Source: Candidatus Saganbacteria bacterium (lineage in GTDB: Bacteria; Margulisbacteria; WOR-1; O2-12-FULL-45-9). From it: a DNA stretch of 64,000 nucleotides. Below the pieces are notes generated by a model. That model ran no database searches and was not told the DNA's origin. It saw only the letters and a program-made list of their open reading frames with translations. How positions within the stretch are numbered: position 1 is the stretch's first letter; each line of letters begins with the position of its first letter. Position numbers and translations under genes: made by a program. This document shows positions 54,197 through 63,522 of this stretch, one piece after another. The stretch lies in NCBI GenBank assembly GCA_016932255.1, contig JAFGDE010000009.1:1-64000 (forward strand), given 5' to 3'.

Positions 54197-54879
54197 GAAC
54201 AGCAGCGATCATTACGGCGGGGGGCAGCGGCAAGCGCATGGGCCGGCCCAAACAATTTTTGGATATAACTGGTCAGCCAATGCTTTGGAGGACAGCCGCT
54301 GTTTTTGAGGCCTGCGGGATCATTAATGAGATAATTGTCGTGGTCAACCAGGAAGATGTCGAGAAGGTCAAGGCATTCGGGCTTAAGAAGATCAAGGCGG
54401 TCGTGGCCGGAGGGTTGAAGCGGCAGGATTCGGTCGCCAACGGCCTGAGAGCGGTTGCACAAGATATGGATCTCGTGGCGATCCATGACGGCGCCAGACC
54501 GTTCATTGAGCAGGAGATAATTGAGCGGGCGGTAAAAGAGGCGGCAGTTCATGGCGCGGTGGTGGTGGGTGTGCCGGTAGTGGATACTATAAAAATGACG
54601 AATGACGAATGCCGAATGTCGAATGGTGGAGCTATTATTAATAAGACTGTTGATAGAAGTCGTTTATGGGCGGCGCAGACACCTCAGGTCTTCAAAAAAG
54701 ATATTATTTTGCGGGCTTATAGCGCTGGAAGCAGCAATGATGTCACCGATGATGCTATGCTGGTTGAAAAAATGGGCGTAAAGGTTAAAATGGTGATGGG
54801 GAGCTATAACAATATCAAGATCACATCGCCGGCCGATCTGAAGCTGGCAAGAGCCATACTGGCAAAAGGAGAAGAATGA
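54193..54879 (+). CDS. ispD: 2-C-methyl-D-erythritol 4-phosphate cytidylyltransferase
   Basis: 228 residues. Third step of the MEP isoprenoid pathway. AAIITAGGSGKRMGRPKQFL (CTP-binding loop), VAIHDGARPF and TVDRSRLWAAQTPQVFK are intact. Between PVVDTIK and KTVDRS the protein has an extra stretch (MTNDECRMSNGG, about residues 134-145) encoded by an interspersed DNA repeat; homologues have a short loop there. The enzyme should still fold. The gene lies two genes before dxs. Confidence 0.95.
   Translation: MRTAAIITAGGSGKRMGRPKQFLDITGQPMLWRTAAVFEACGIINEIIVVVNQEDVEKVKAFGLKKIKAVVAGGLKRQDSVANGLRAVAQDMDLVAIHDGARPFIEQEIIERAVKEAAVHGAVVVGVPVVDTIKMTNDECRMSNGGAIINKTVDRSRLWAAQTPQVFKKDIILRAYSAGSSNDVTDDAMLVEKMGVKVKMVMGSYNNIKITSPADLKLARAILAKGEE
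54594..54627. repeat. Interspersed repeat inside ispD
   Basis: Tandem units of about 8 bases: AATGACG AATGACG AATGCCG AATGTCG. It keeps the ispD frame open and encodes about 11 extra residues. Confidence 0.75.
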
Positions 54880-55346
54880 TCATGACCGCATTCATTAACG
54901 ACCTTTTATCAAATTTTACCTTGATGGCTGTTGGCATCTCCTGGTTCCTGGCCCAGGCGATCAAGGTGGTCATCTATCGTTTTGAGGAAAAACACTGGAA
55001 TCTCTGGCATTTCTTTGAAGCGGGCGGCATGCCCTCGGCCCATTCCGCGTCGGTCACTTCGCTGACACTGGGAGTCGGTCTGGTCATCGGCTGGCATAAC
55101 GCGCTCTTTACTACCTGCCTGGTCTTTGCCTTGATCGTCATGTATGATGCTACAGGCGTGCGCCGGGCCGCCGGCAAACAAGCCGAGATCCTCAACAAGA
55201 TCGTTGATGATATCTACTCCTCCGGCAAGATCAGGATCGAGAAGCTCAAAGAGATCCTGGGCCATGATCCCATTGAAGTGGTGGCCGGGGCCAGCCTCTC
55301 GGTAGCGGTGACCATTATCCTCTATTATGTCTACTTTGTTAGATAA
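54876..55346 (+). CDS. Divergent PAP2 (DUF212) membrane protein
   Basis: 156 residues with four to five hydrophobic segments. FEAGGMPSAHSASVTSL and YDATGVRRAAGKQAEILN are the signature of the divergent PAP2 family. These are membrane phosphatase-like proteins, perhaps acting on polyprenyl or phospholipid phosphates, which suits the neighbouring isoprenoid genes. The ATG overlaps the ispD stop (ATGATC); a second ATG lies two codons further. It overlaps dxs by 20 bases. Confidence 0.9.
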   Translation: MIMTAFINDLLSNFTLMAVGISWFLAQAIKVVIYRFEEKHWNLWHFFEAGGMPSAHSASVTSLTLGVGLVIGWHNALFTTCLVFALIVMYDATGVRRAAGKQAEILNKIVDDIYSSGKIRIEKLKEILGHDPIEVVAGASLSVAVTIILYYVYFVR

Positions 55347-57210
55347 GATCAAACTGCCGGAAACCCTCAGGGAACTGTCGGGCAAGCAGCTCGATCAGGT
55401 CGCGAGCGAAGTCCGTGCCAGGATCATCGAAACGACCGCCCGGACCGGCGGCCATGTCGCGCCCAGTTTGGGAGCAGTCGAACTGGCCGTGGCGCTGCAT
55501 GCCAGTTTTGAGAGCCCCAGGGATAAGATAATCTGGGATGTTGGGCATCAGGCTTACGCGCACAAGATCCTGACAGGCCGGCTGGACCGCTTTAGTACGC
55601 TCAGGACGATGAACGGGCTGTCCGGTTTCCCCAAGCCCGCTGAAAGCCCTCATGATGCTTTTGCCGTGGGCCACGCCTCGACCTCAATTTCCGCGGCCTT
55701 GGGCATGGCGAAGGTCAGGGAACTGAACAAGGAGAACTATGCCATCGTTGCGGTCATTGGTGACGGTTCCATGTCAGGCGGCCTGGCCTGGGAGGGCGTT
55801 AACAATATCGACGGCATGAAGAGCAACCTGATAATTATCCTGAATGATAATGAGATGTCTATCTCAAAGAATGTCGGTGCTTATGCCGCTTACCTGACCA
55901 AGGTATCGACTTCCGACCTTTATATTGACCTGCGCAACCGGATTGAACGGGTGGTCAAACGTATCCCCAAGGTCGGCGTGCCGCTGTTCGAAGCGGCCAA
56001 GAAGCTCAAGGACCGCACTAAGCATATTGTGGTCAGTTTCAAGGTCGATGTCATGTTCGAGGAACTGGGCTTCAAGTATTTCGGTCCGATCGACGGGCAT
56101 AATATCCCGCTGATCATGAGCACTCTGCACCATGCCAGGGAGATCGAAGGCCCGGTGCTGGTCCATGTCATTACCAAGAAAGGCAAGGGTTATCCTCCGG
56201 CGGAGAAGGACCCCAGCCGGTTCCACGGCACCGGTCCTTTTAATATCAAGACCGGCGCGGCGCTCAACGGCCAAAAAGGCCTGACATATACGAAAGTCTT
56301 CGGCCAGACCCTGGCCAGGATCGGCGAGAGGAACGATAAGGTCATCGGGATAACCGCGGCGATGATCGACGGGACCGGCCTGGAAGAATTCGCCACCAAA
56401 TTCCCCCGGAGGTTCTTTGATGTGGGGATAGCTGAAGAGCATGCCGTGACCTTTGCGGCCGGCCTGGCGATCTCGGGTTATCGGCCGGTAGCTGCGATCT
56501 ATTCGACCTTTCTGCAGCGGGCTTATGATCAGATAGTTCATGATGTTTGCTTGCAGAATTTGCCTGTTACGTTTTGCCTGGATCGGGCAGGCATTGTTGG
56601 TGAGGACGGGCCGACCCATCACGGCGTCTTCGATCTGGCGTTCTTGCGTTCCATTCCCAACATGACCGTTATGGCGCCCAAGGACGAGAACGAGCTTCAG
56701 CACATGCTTAACACGGCTCTGAAAATTAACGGGCCGGTCTCGATCCGTTATCCCAGAGGCAAAGGGCCGGGAGCTGAGCTTGATGCAGAGTTAAAGGAGT
56801 TGGAAGTTGGCAAAGGGGAGGTTGTTTTCGATAGCCCAGAACCCAGAATTTTGATTGTCGCTATCGGTTCAATGGTGCAGCCTTCGGTCGAAGCGGCGAA
56901 ATTGCTGGAACAGGCTGGCGTGGCCGCTACTGTCATAAACGCCAGGTTCGCCAAGCCGCTGGATAAAGAACTGATTCTTGAACAGGCTAAGAAGGCCAAA
57001 CAGGTCGTTACTGTTGAAGAAGGAGTTCTGGACGGCGGATTCGGATCAGCGTTGCTAGAATTGTTGGCTGAAACAGGTTTAAATATTCCAGTTCAAAGAA
57101 TAGGCCTGCCGGATAAATTCGTTGAGCAAGGGAAAATAGCTGAATTGCATGATAGCTATGGTTTGACCGCGAAAAAGATATATCAAACTGTTAAAAGCCG
57201 CTTTTTTTGA
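55327..57210 (+). CDS. dxs: 1-deoxy-D-xylulose-5-phosphate synthase
   Basis: 627 residues. First step of the MEP pathway, thiamine-dependent. GGHVAPSLGAVELAVALH, DVGHQAYAHKILTGR, the ThDP motif GDGSMSGGLAWEG...NDNEMSISKNVG, and the transketolase half with GIAEEHAVTFAAGLA and DRAGIVGEDGPTHHGVFD are all intact. Its start lies inside the preceding gene. The last 300 bases seem a little richer in A and T than the rest. Confidence 0.97.
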   Translation: MSTLLDKIKLPETLRELSGKQLDQVASEVRARIIETTARTGGHVAPSLGAVELAVALHASFESPRDKIIWDVGHQAYAHKILTGRLDRFSTLRTMNGLSGFPKPAESPHDAFAVGHASTSISAALGMAKVRELNKENYAIVAVIGDGSMSGGLAWEGVNNIDGMKSNLIIILNDNEMSISKNVGAYAAYLTKVSTSDLYIDLRNRIERVVKRIPKVGVPLFEAAKKLKDRTKHIVVSFKVDVMFEELGFKYFGPIDGHNIPLIMSTLHHAREIEGPVLVHVITKKGKGYPPAEKDPSRFHGTGPFNIKTGAALNGQKGLTYTKVFGQTLARIGERNDKVIGITAAMIDGTGLEEFATKFPRRFFDVGIAEEHAVTFAAGLAISGYRPVAAIYSTFLQRAYDQIVHDVCLQNLPVTFCLDRAGIVGEDGPTHHGVFDLAFLRSIPNMTVMAPKDENELQHMLNTALKINGPVSIRYPRGKGPGAELDAELKELEVGKGEVVFDSPEPRILIVAIGSMVQPSVEAAKLLEQAGVAATVINARFAKPLDKELILEQAKKAKQVVTVEEGVLDGGFGSALLELLAETGLNIPVQRIGLPDKFVEQGKIAELHDSYGLTAKKIYQTVKSRFF

Positions 57211-57252
57211 AATTTCCCCCAAAAAGTAACGATAATATATGGGAGATGAACA

Positions 57253-57717
57253 ATGATTCACACAACAAGAGCAATTAATACGACAGGTTTTGTTGCCAGT
57301 ATTGCCCGTATTTTACCTCGTGACCATCTAAGAATAAATTCCCGCAATGTCCGACAGCTCTATAACTCGGCAGAACGATCTGGCAACTCCTATAAATTCC
57401 TTTATCATTATGGCAGACAAGAATTTGTGGTCCTAGGCATTGACCTCGATCATAAATTTAGTGCGAGCCGGCTTTTAGGCCAGGCAAGCGGCAATTTGGT
57501 CGGCGGCGGCTATTTAGAGGTCCGTCGAATAACGGAAAACGAGATAGAGATTTTTGTTTCTGCCATATCTGGCGGTTGGGGCGGGATCGATCAGGCCAGG
57601 CTGGCAGATGTTGTTCAGCATTTGGCCAGGGTTTTGGGCAATAATAATCCCGACCTTAATATTGAGATTGAACAAGCTATAATGCCGGGCTGTATGTTAA
57701 TTGTGATCACCAGCTAA
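57253..57717 (+). CDS. Hypothetical protein
   Basis: 154 residues, no family recognised, no signal peptide or membrane segment. The composition suggests a compact alpha/beta fold: FVVLGIDLDHKFSASRLLG, GGGYLEVRRITENEIEIFV, then SGGWGGIDQARLADVVQHLAR and a final strand CMLIVITS. GGGAGATGAAC upstream is a weak Shine-Dalgarno. It stands alone between dxs and fhs. Confidence 0.5.
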   Translation: MIHTTRAINTTGFVASIARILPRDHLRINSRNVRQLYNSAERSGNSYKFLYHYGRQEFVVLGIDLDHKFSASRLLGQASGNLVGGGYLEVRRITENEIEIFVSAISGGWGGIDQARLADVVQHLARVLGNNNPDLNIEIEQAIMPGCMLIVITS

Positions 57718-57742
57718 GCCGATCCCCTTATTTTCATTTCTA

Positions 57743-57771
57743 TTTCACTTCATCTCTATTTATGGTATATT
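57743..57771 (+). promoter_or_regulatory. Promoter of fhs
   Basis: TTTCAC (57743-57748), 17 bases, TATATT (57766-57771). The fhs ATG is 6 bases on, without Shine-Dalgarno, suggesting a leaderless mRNA. Confidence 0.5.
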
Positions 57772-57777
57772 TGACCC

Positions 57778-59343
57778 ATGCTTTCTGATATCGAGATCGC
57801 CCAAAAAGCAAAGATGAAACTGATCGCTGATGTAGCGAAAAAAGCCGGGATCAAGCCGGAAGAGATAGATCTTAACGGCTGTTACAAGGCCAAGATCAGT
57901 TTGTCAGCGCTTAAGCGCCTTAAAGCCAGGCGGGATGGCAAGCTGATCCTGGTCTCGACCATGACGCCGACGCAGCAAGGCGAGGGCAAGACAACGATCA
58001 CCATCGGCCTGACCCAGGCCCTGCGCCAGGCAGGCAAGAACGCCATTGTCTGCATTCGCGAGCCATCGCTCGGGCCGGTCATGGGCATGAAGGGCGGCGC
58101 GGCCGGTGGCGGGTATTCTCAAGTATTACCCATGGACGACATTAACCTGCACCTGACCGGCGACATGCACATGATCACTTCGGCCCATAACCTGCTGACC
58201 GCCATGCTTTATAATCATATCCATCAGGGCAATGAATTAGGCATTGATGACAGCCGCATAGTCTGGAAGCGGGTCATGGACATGAACGACCGGGCCCTGC
58301 GCGGCACCTTCGATATCACCGCGTCTTCAGAGGTCATGGCGATCCTCTGCTTGTCCAGGAACATCACTGACATGAAAAAGCGGCTGGGCAATATTATCAT
58401 CGCTTACAACAAAAGCGGCGAGCCGGTCCGGGCCCGCGACATCAAGGCTGAAGGGGCGATGGCCCTGCTGATGTGGCACGCGCTCAAGCCCAACCTGGTC
58501 CAGACACTGGAGAACGGCCCGGCTTTCATTCACGGCGGACCGTTCGCCAATATTGCCCATGGCTGCAACAGCCTGGTGGCGACTCAGCTGTCGCTTAAGC
58601 TGGCTGACTATGTGGTGACTGAGGCCGGCTTTGGCAGCGATCTTGGGGCCGAGAAATTTTTTAATATCAAATGCCGTGTCGGCAAGTTGAAACCGGCGGC
58701 CGCGGTGCTGGTCGTAACCAGTCAGGCGATCGAGCGCCATGGCTATGAGAACCTGGAAAAACATATCAAGAACATCAGGCTGTTCGGTGTGCCGGCAGTT
58801 GTCGCGGTCAACCGCAAGACAGCCGACACAAAACAACAGCTGGACCAGATCGTGGACCGCTGTTCAAAATTCGGGGTCGATTGCGTCATCGCCGATGTCT
58901 GGGCCAAAGGTGGCAAGGGCGGGCAGGCCCTGGTTAAAACGGTCATCGAACTCTGCAGGAAGAGATCCGGCTTCAAGACGCTTTATGAACTTAATTCGCC
59001 GGTCAAGTACAAGATCGAAGTGATCGCCCGTGATATTTACGGAGCTGATGGTGTTGAATTTACTGAAGAGGCCCGGCGCGACCTGGAACTGCTGGAGAAG
59101 CATGAGCTAACCGACCTGCCGGTCTGCGTGGCCAAGACGCAGTATTCGCTGTCTGATGATCCAAAAGTATTTGGCCGGCCGACCAACTTCCGCATCACGG
59201 TCAGAAGCCTTAAGCCTTCGGCCGGCGCCGGCTTTATCGTCGCTTATACCGGTACGATCATGACCATGCCGGGCCTGCCCAGGCATCCGGCGGCCGAGAA
59301 CATGGATGTGAACGAAAATGGGAAGATCAAGGGGTTGTTTTGA
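57778..59343 (+). CDS. fhs: Formate-tetrahydrofolate ligase
   Basis: 521 residues, slightly shorter than the usual 550-560. It makes 10-formyl-THF from formate, THF and ATP, a step of the Wood-Ljungdahl methyl branch and of purine-related one-carbon supply. [17 protein letters not shown] (P-loop), [36 protein letters not shown] and [21 protein letters not shown] are conserved. It is followed one base later by folE. With glyA it feeds the folate pool. Confidence 0.97.
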   Translation: MLSDIEIAQKAKMKLIADVAKKAGIKPEEIDLNGCYKAKISLSALKRLKARRDGKLILVSTMTPTQQGEGKTTITIGLTQALRQAGKNAIVCIREPSLGPVMGMKGGAAGGGYSQVLPMDDINLHLTGDMHMITSAHNLLTAMLYNHIHQGNELGIDDSRIVWKRVMDMNDRALRGTFDITASSEVMAILCLSRNITDMKKRLGNIIIAYNKSGEPVRARDIKAEGAMALLMWHALKPNLVQTLENGPAFIHGGPFANIAHGCNSLVATQLSLKLADYVVTEAGFGSDLGAEKFFNIKCRVGKLKPAAAVLVVTSQAIERHGYENLEKHIKNIRLFGVPAVVAVNRKTADTKQQLDQIVDRCSKFGVDCVIADVWAKGGKGGQALVKTVIELCRKRSGFKTLYELNSPVKYKIEVIARDIYGADGVEFTEEARRDLELLEKHELTDLPVCVAKTQYSLSDDPKVFGRPTNFRITVRSLKPSAGAGFIVAYTGTIMTMPGLPRHPAAENMDVNENGKIKGLF

Positions 59344-59344
59344 G

Positions 59345-59902
59345 ATGGACCTGAAGATAATAGAAAAAGCGGTCAGGGATATATTGAAAGCGATAGGCGA
59401 GGATCCGGGGCGTGCCGGCATCAAGGATACACCAAAGCGAGTGGCCCGCATGTACACCGAAATATTTGCCGGCATGGAAAAGGATCCAGGCAAAGAGATC
59501 TCTGTTTTTCATGAAGAGGACCATGAGGAAATGGTCATGGTCAAGAACATCCCGTTCTATTCCATGTGTGAACATCATCTGGTCCCCTTCATTGGCAAAG
59601 CCCACGTTGTTTATATACCAAACAAAGGCCGGGTGACCGGCCTGTCTAAATTGGTCCGGGCGGTTGAAGGCTTTGCCAAACGGCCTCAGGTCCAGGAGCG
59701 GTTCACCAGCCAGATAGCCGACTGCCTGATGGACAGGATTAAGCCCCAGGGTGTTATGGTCATCATTGAGGCCGAACACCTGTGCATGTCCATGCGCGGG
59801 GTCAAAAAACCCGGTGCGGTAACTACCACGTCTGCGGTGCGCGGGGTCTTTTCCAGGGACGCTAAAACCAGGTCAGAGGCGCTTTCATTGATCAAGTCTT
59901 GA
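59345..59902 (+). CDS. folE: GTP cyclohydrolase I
   Basis: 185 residues. It makes dihydroneopterin triphosphate, the entry to folate and, through QueD, to the QueE substrate. [16 protein letters not shown], the zinc site [43 protein letters not shown] and [11 protein letters not shown] are intact. ATG 59345 is chosen because it follows the fhs stop by one base. Confidence 0.97.
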   Translation: MDLKIIEKAVRDILKAIGEDPGRAGIKDTPKRVARMYTEIFAGMEKDPGKEISVFHEEDHEEMVMVKNIPFYSMCEHHLVPFIGKAHVVYIPNKGRVTGLSKLVRAVEGFAKRPQVQERFTSQIADCLMDRIKPQGVMVIIEAEHLCMSMRGVKKPGAVTTTSAVRGVFSRDAKTRSEALSLIKS

Positions 59903-59905
59903 TCT

Positions 59906-60018
59906 GCTGTCGGGATCGCGACAGCCATGGGTTCTAGGTGCTGGGTACTGGATTCCGGGATATTCTATATAATTGCTTCAAATATAATAAAAATCATAGA
60001 ACCTAGAACCTAGAACCC
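59906..60018. repeat. Hairpin and inverted repeat between folE and dprA
   Basis: GCTGTCG/CGACAGC (59906-59925) makes a 7-bp hairpin with no T-run. Then GGGTTCTAGGT (59929-59939) is matched exactly by ACCTAGAACCC (60008-60018), inside a run of tandem AGAACCT units (from about 59997). It is related to the repeat inside dprA. Confidence 0.65.
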
Positions 60019-60051
60019 AATTATTGGCAATACAATTGCTGCATAGATCAT

Positions 60052-61149
60052 ATGCCCTCAGAGATCAATTATTGGTTAGCCATAAACAAACTCCCTAAAG
60101 TTGGCCCTGTGACCATCAAGAAGTTATGGGAGCGATTTGGTTCGCTCGAGAAAGCCTGGCAGGCCGGTGAAAAAGAGCTGTTAAGTCTTGAAGGGCTCAG
60201 CAGGGCCCCGCTGACGGCATTCCTTTCCGGCCGCAGAACGATCGATCTTGAAGAAGAGTTCGAAAAGACCAGGCAGGCGGGGTTTCAGGTAATTACCCTG
60301 GCCGCTGAAGCTTATCCGGCTTTGCTCAAAGAGATCTATGATCCTCCTCCGGTAATTTATCTCAAGGGCGCGGATCTGCTTTATGATAAGGCCATAGCGA
60401 TCGTCGGCACCAGGAACGCGACTAGATATGGCCAGGAAACGGCCAGGCGGCTGGCTTATGAGCTGGCCTGCTGCGGCCTGACCATTGTCTCGGGCATGGC
60501 CCTGGGCATTGATACTGCGGCGCACGAGGGCGCCTTGGCAGCCAAAGGCAGAACAATCGCTGTTCTTGGCACGAGCCTCGATATCATCTACCCTCCGGCC
60601 AACCAGCCATTGGCCGCTGAGATCGCTGGCTCAGGCGCGATTATATCAGAGTTCCCGCTCGGGACCGACTATGAAAGAGGCCATTTTCCCAGGCGCAACC
60701 GGATAATAGCCGGGCTTTGCCTGGGCACAATAGTGGTCGAAGGCCACCATGACAGCGGCGCTTTGATCACGGCCAAGCAGGCACTGGACCAGGGCAGGGA
60801 GGTTTTTGCCGTGCCCGGCCAGGTCTGTTTTGACCAAGCTAAAGGGCCGCACTGGCTGATCAAGAATGGAGCTAAGCTGGTGGAATCGGTCGATGATGTT
60901 CTCGAAGAGTTAGGTTATTTTGGGCAATTTCCCAGAACCCAAAACCAAGAACCCAGAACCCAAACAATGCCGGAATTATCTGATGATGAAAAAAAACTGC
61001 TAAGAACCCTGAGCCTAGAGCCCAAATCCCTTGACCATATTGCGCTCGAGTCCGGATTATCGATTCCTCGAGTCTCCAGCCTATTGATGATGCTGGAGAT
61101 CAAGAACGTTGTCAGACAGCTGCCGGGGAAAATGTTCACCATCGCTTGA
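60052..61149 (+). CDS. dprA: DNA processing protein DprA
   Basis: 365 residues. It loads RecA on incoming single-stranded DNA in transformation. An N-terminal SAM-like helical domain (LPKVGPVTIKKLWERFGSLE) precedes the Rossmann core (IAIVGTRNATRYGQETARRL, VSGMALGIDTAAHEGAL, FPRRNRIIAGL, QALDQGREVFAVPGQ) and a winged-helix C-domain (about 305-365). Between them lies an 11-residue stretch (RTQNQEPRTQ, about 294-304) encoded by an interspersed repeat. No competence genes are adjacent. Confidence 0.95.
   Translation: MPSEINYWLAINKLPKVGPVTIKKLWERFGSLEKAWQAGEKELLSLEGLSRAPLTAFLSGRRTIDLEEEFEKTRQAGFQVITLAAEAYPALLKEIYDPPPVIYLKGADLLYDKAIAIVGTRNATRYGQETARRLAYELACCGLTIVSGMALGIDTAAHEGALAAKGRTIAVLGTSLDIIYPPANQPLAAEIAGSGAIISEFPLGTDYERGHFPRRNRIIAGLCLGTIVVEGHHDSGALITAKQALDQGREVFAVPGQVCFDQAKGPHWLIKNGAKLVESVDDVLEELGYFGQFPRTQNQEPRTQTMPELSDDEKKLLRTLSLEPKSLDHIALESGLSIPRVSSLLMMLEIKNVVRQLPGKMFTIA
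60931..60965. repeat. Interspersed repeat inside dprA
   Basis: Tandem CCCAGAACCC/AAAACCAAGAACCC units, kept in frame with dprA in the linker before the winged helix. Sequence kin to the AACCTAGAACC element 900 bases upstream. Confidence 0.7.
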
Positions 61150-61290
61150 TACGGCAAAAAGATCGGCTGAAAGTGATATTTTACCGCGATTTTATCGATA
61201 TATATTAAGAGAAATTCAGGAAAAAGGGGCAAGACTATTAAAATAAAAGGCATAATAAATAGGATATTCCGTCGCTGGACGAGGCCGACA

Positions 61291-62187
61291 ATGCCGGTAC
61301 AAAGAGGCAACCCCAAGGCAGCACCGGTCCCCAGCAAGATCGTTCTGGACAATAGCAGCGGCGCACGGGCCGTAGCTATTGCGCCGGGTAGCAAATGCAG
61401 TGTTGCTGACCTGCGCCTCCCCGGCATCAGCTATGCCATTTCCCGCAGTTCGGATGGAGAATTATATTATGTGGGGCACGAAAGGATCGGCAATATCTTG
61501 ATATTAATGAAAACCGCAGATAAGGTTGTTGATTGCGACAGCATTCGAGTCTCAAAGAACGAGAATGGCAGTATCCAGGTCTTATTATTGCCTATTAAGC
61601 CGCCGGCCAGACCAGCGGTCAGGACAGATAAACAACCGGCTGTGCCGTCGTATCAGAGAAAGTTCGATCCTGCGGCTGCCCCTACTATAGTAGCTGTCCG
61701 ACCCGCTGAACCATCCTTTGCGAGATCAGATAAGGCAGAAGAGATCGTGAATGGGAATTATCAGGGATTAATGAAGGAATTGATCGGATATAATGCAGAG
61801 CTTGCTTCAGGCGCGCTCTCAACTATTTATCTGCGACTTGACCCTACCGGCGGGGAGCTGAAATTTGTTTCAGCCAACCCGTCCGGAGCGAACATCAGGT
61901 TGTTGTTCTCTAAAATAAGTGATGCCATGGTCATACGCGAGGCACAGGCCAAGCCGGAGATCTACGATCATAACGAGCTGTTGGACATTCTTACGGCCAC
62001 TGTTCGGCGGACGAATCAATGGATAGGCGAAGGCCTGATAATGTCCCTGAAAGATATCTCTTGCAGCGGCAAGGACCGCGGAGAGGAAGACGAGGCTTTC
62101 TATCGTCCGATCCGCGAATTGATGCAGAGGTTCGAAGAGATGCGTTGCAGGCTTCTTATTTCCCGCCTTGAAGAATTTGACCGCTAG
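61291..62187 (+). CDS. Hypothetical protein
   Basis: 298 residues, no family recognised, no signal peptide or membrane segment. An N-terminal beta-rich domain (about 15-100, with ISRSSDGELYYVGHERIGN, possibly FHA- or YopD-like in layout) is joined by a Pro/Ala linker (about 104-145) to a mixed domain ending in long helices (RELMQRFEEMRCRLLISRLEEF). The frame is open at least 87 bases upstream of ATG 61291 and an AAAAAGGGG lies before an in-frame ATT at 61237, so the true start could be earlier. Confidence 0.5.
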   Translation: MPVQRGNPKAAPVPSKIVLDNSSGARAVAIAPGSKCSVADLRLPGISYAISRSSDGELYYVGHERIGNILILMKTADKVVDCDSIRVSKNENGSIQVLLLPIKPPARPAVRTDKQPAVPSYQRKFDPAAAPTIVAVRPAEPSFARSDKAEEIVNGNYQGLMKELIGYNAELASGALSTIYLRLDPTGGELKFVSANPSGANIRLLFSKISDAMVIREAQAKPEIYDHNELLDILTATVRRTNQWIGEGLIMSLKDISCSGKDRGEEDEAFYRPIRELMQRFEEMRCRLLISRLEEFDR

Positions 62188-62209
62188 CTCGGCCGCTTAG
62201 CTTAATGTT

Positions 62210-62237
62210 TTGTTTTTTACCGTCCTCGTGTTAAAAT
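62210..62237 (+). promoter_or_regulatory. Promoter of the MgtE-sensor gene
   Basis: TTGTTT (62210-62215), 16 bases, TAAAAT (62232-62237); ATG 9 bases on with no Shine-Dalgarno. Confidence 0.45.
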
Positions 62238-62246
62238 AATCTCATT

Positions 62247-63518
62247 ATGGTCCTCTTTTCTGAAATGTTCGTTTCCGAGCTCCGTGGGGTTCCTGTGGTC
62301 GACCGGCTGCAGGACCCGATAGGCGAGGTGCGCGATTTTGTCCTGACCGTGGGGGATGTTTTCCCCAAGGTGACAGGGCTTTTGGTCCGTGTCCTGGGCA
62401 AGAAAGAGGACCTGATCATCCTGATGGGAGAGATCGACCTGATCGGCAAGCAGTTCGTGGTCACCAAATCGGTCAGGGACAGGATCTGCTTTACCAGGCC
62501 GCATAACGGCGAGCTGATGCTCTGGCGCGACCTGATGGACAAGCAGATCGTTGATACTGAAGGAGCCAGGGTCATCCGCGTCAATGACCTCAAGTTGGGC
62601 AAGATCGACCAGGACGTCCGCTTGATCGCAGCGGATGTCGGTTTCCGCGGGCTGTTAAGAAGACTGGGAGTGCTTGGCCTGGTCGATCTTTTCTTGAGGA
62701 TATTCAGCCGCCAGGTCCCTGATACGCTGATCGGCTGGGACCATGTGGAACAATTGAAGACCGGCAAGGCAAAGGGCATGATCACTGTGCCGACCAAGCA
62801 TATCTCGGAAATGCACCCGGCCGATATCGCCAATATCATTTCCCAGGTCCATTCAGAGGAAAAGACCGCTATTTTCGCTTCTTTGGCCGACAAGACCGCG
62901 GCCGAAGCCTTGCACGAGCTGGAACCCAAGATCCAGGCGCTGTTGTTGCTGACCCTTGATACTAAAAAAGCTCTTGGGGTGCTGGAAAAGATGCCGGTAG
63001 ACGAGGTGGCCGATGTCCTGGGAGATATCCCTGATGAGAAGGCCGATGAGTTCCTGCGTTTGCTCAAGCCCCGCAAGGCCGCTCAGGCGCAGAAGCTGAT
63101 GAGACATCCTGAAGAGACCGCCGGAGGCTTGATGACCACTGAATTTATCGCCATTCCCAGGAACCTGACAGCCCAGCAGACGATCGATAAGATGCGCCAG
63201 CTGGCGCCTGATGCCGAGACCGTCTATTATGTCTATGTTGCCAATGAGGACGGCAAACTGGCCGGAGTGCTTTCCCTGCGCAGTCTGATCATCTCGCCGC
63301 CGGAGACCCTGGTCTCGCAGATCATGGTCAAAGACCCTGTTACTGTCACGCCGGATGCCAGGCAGCGGCAGGTGGCTGAGGTCATCTCAAAATACAATCT
63401 CCTGGCCGTTCCGGTCGTGGACGAACAGGAGAACATGCTAGGCATCGTCACGGTCGATGACGTGGTCGATTTCATCCTGCCGCCGGTCTCACGGCGGATC
63501 AGGCATATGCTGGGGTAA
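62247..63518 (+). CDS. PRC-barrel/MgtE N-domain/CBS regulatory protein
   Basis: 423 residues with no transmembrane helices. Order: PRC-barrel-like domains (about 5-165, PIGEVRDFVLTVGDVFPKVTGLL), an MgtE intracellular N-domain (about 185-295, HPADIANIISQVHSEEKTAIFASL, VADVLGDIPDEKADEFLRLL), the ETAGGLMTTEF link, and paired CBS domains (about 300-420). In MgtE these domains bind Mg2+ and gate the channel, but the channel half is absent. It is followed 4 bases later by an Nramp-family transporter, so it probably regulates that protein in trans. Confidence 0.85.
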   Translation: MVLFSEMFVSELRGVPVVDRLQDPIGEVRDFVLTVGDVFPKVTGLLVRVLGKKEDLIILMGEIDLIGKQFVVTKSVRDRICFTRPHNGELMLWRDLMDKQIVDTEGARVIRVNDLKLGKIDQDVRLIAADVGFRGLLRRLGVLGLVDLFLRIFSRQVPDTLIGWDHVEQLKTGKAKGMITVPTKHISEMHPADIANIISQVHSEEKTAIFASLADKTAAEALHELEPKIQALLLLTLDTKKALGVLEKMPVDEVADVLGDIPDEKADEFLRLLKPRKAAQAQKLMRHPEETAGGLMTTEFIAIPRNLTAQQTIDKMRQLAPDAETVYYVYVANEDGKLAGVLSLRSLIISPPETLVSQIMVKDPVTVTPDARQRQVAEVISKYNLLAVPVVDEQENMLGIVTVDDVVDFILPPVSRRIRHMLG

Positions 63519-63522
63519 GGCT

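Noticed and set aside
56834-56853. Repeat insertion in dxs (CCCAGAACCCAGAA)
   Set aside because: Length against homologues differs by only about two residues; too short to claim.
61000-61028. Another interspersed repeat copy in dprA (AGAACCCTGAGCCTAGAGCCC)
   Set aside because: The encoded LRTLSLEPKSLDHI fits the normal DprA winged-helix region without extra length, so the resemblance is probably chance.
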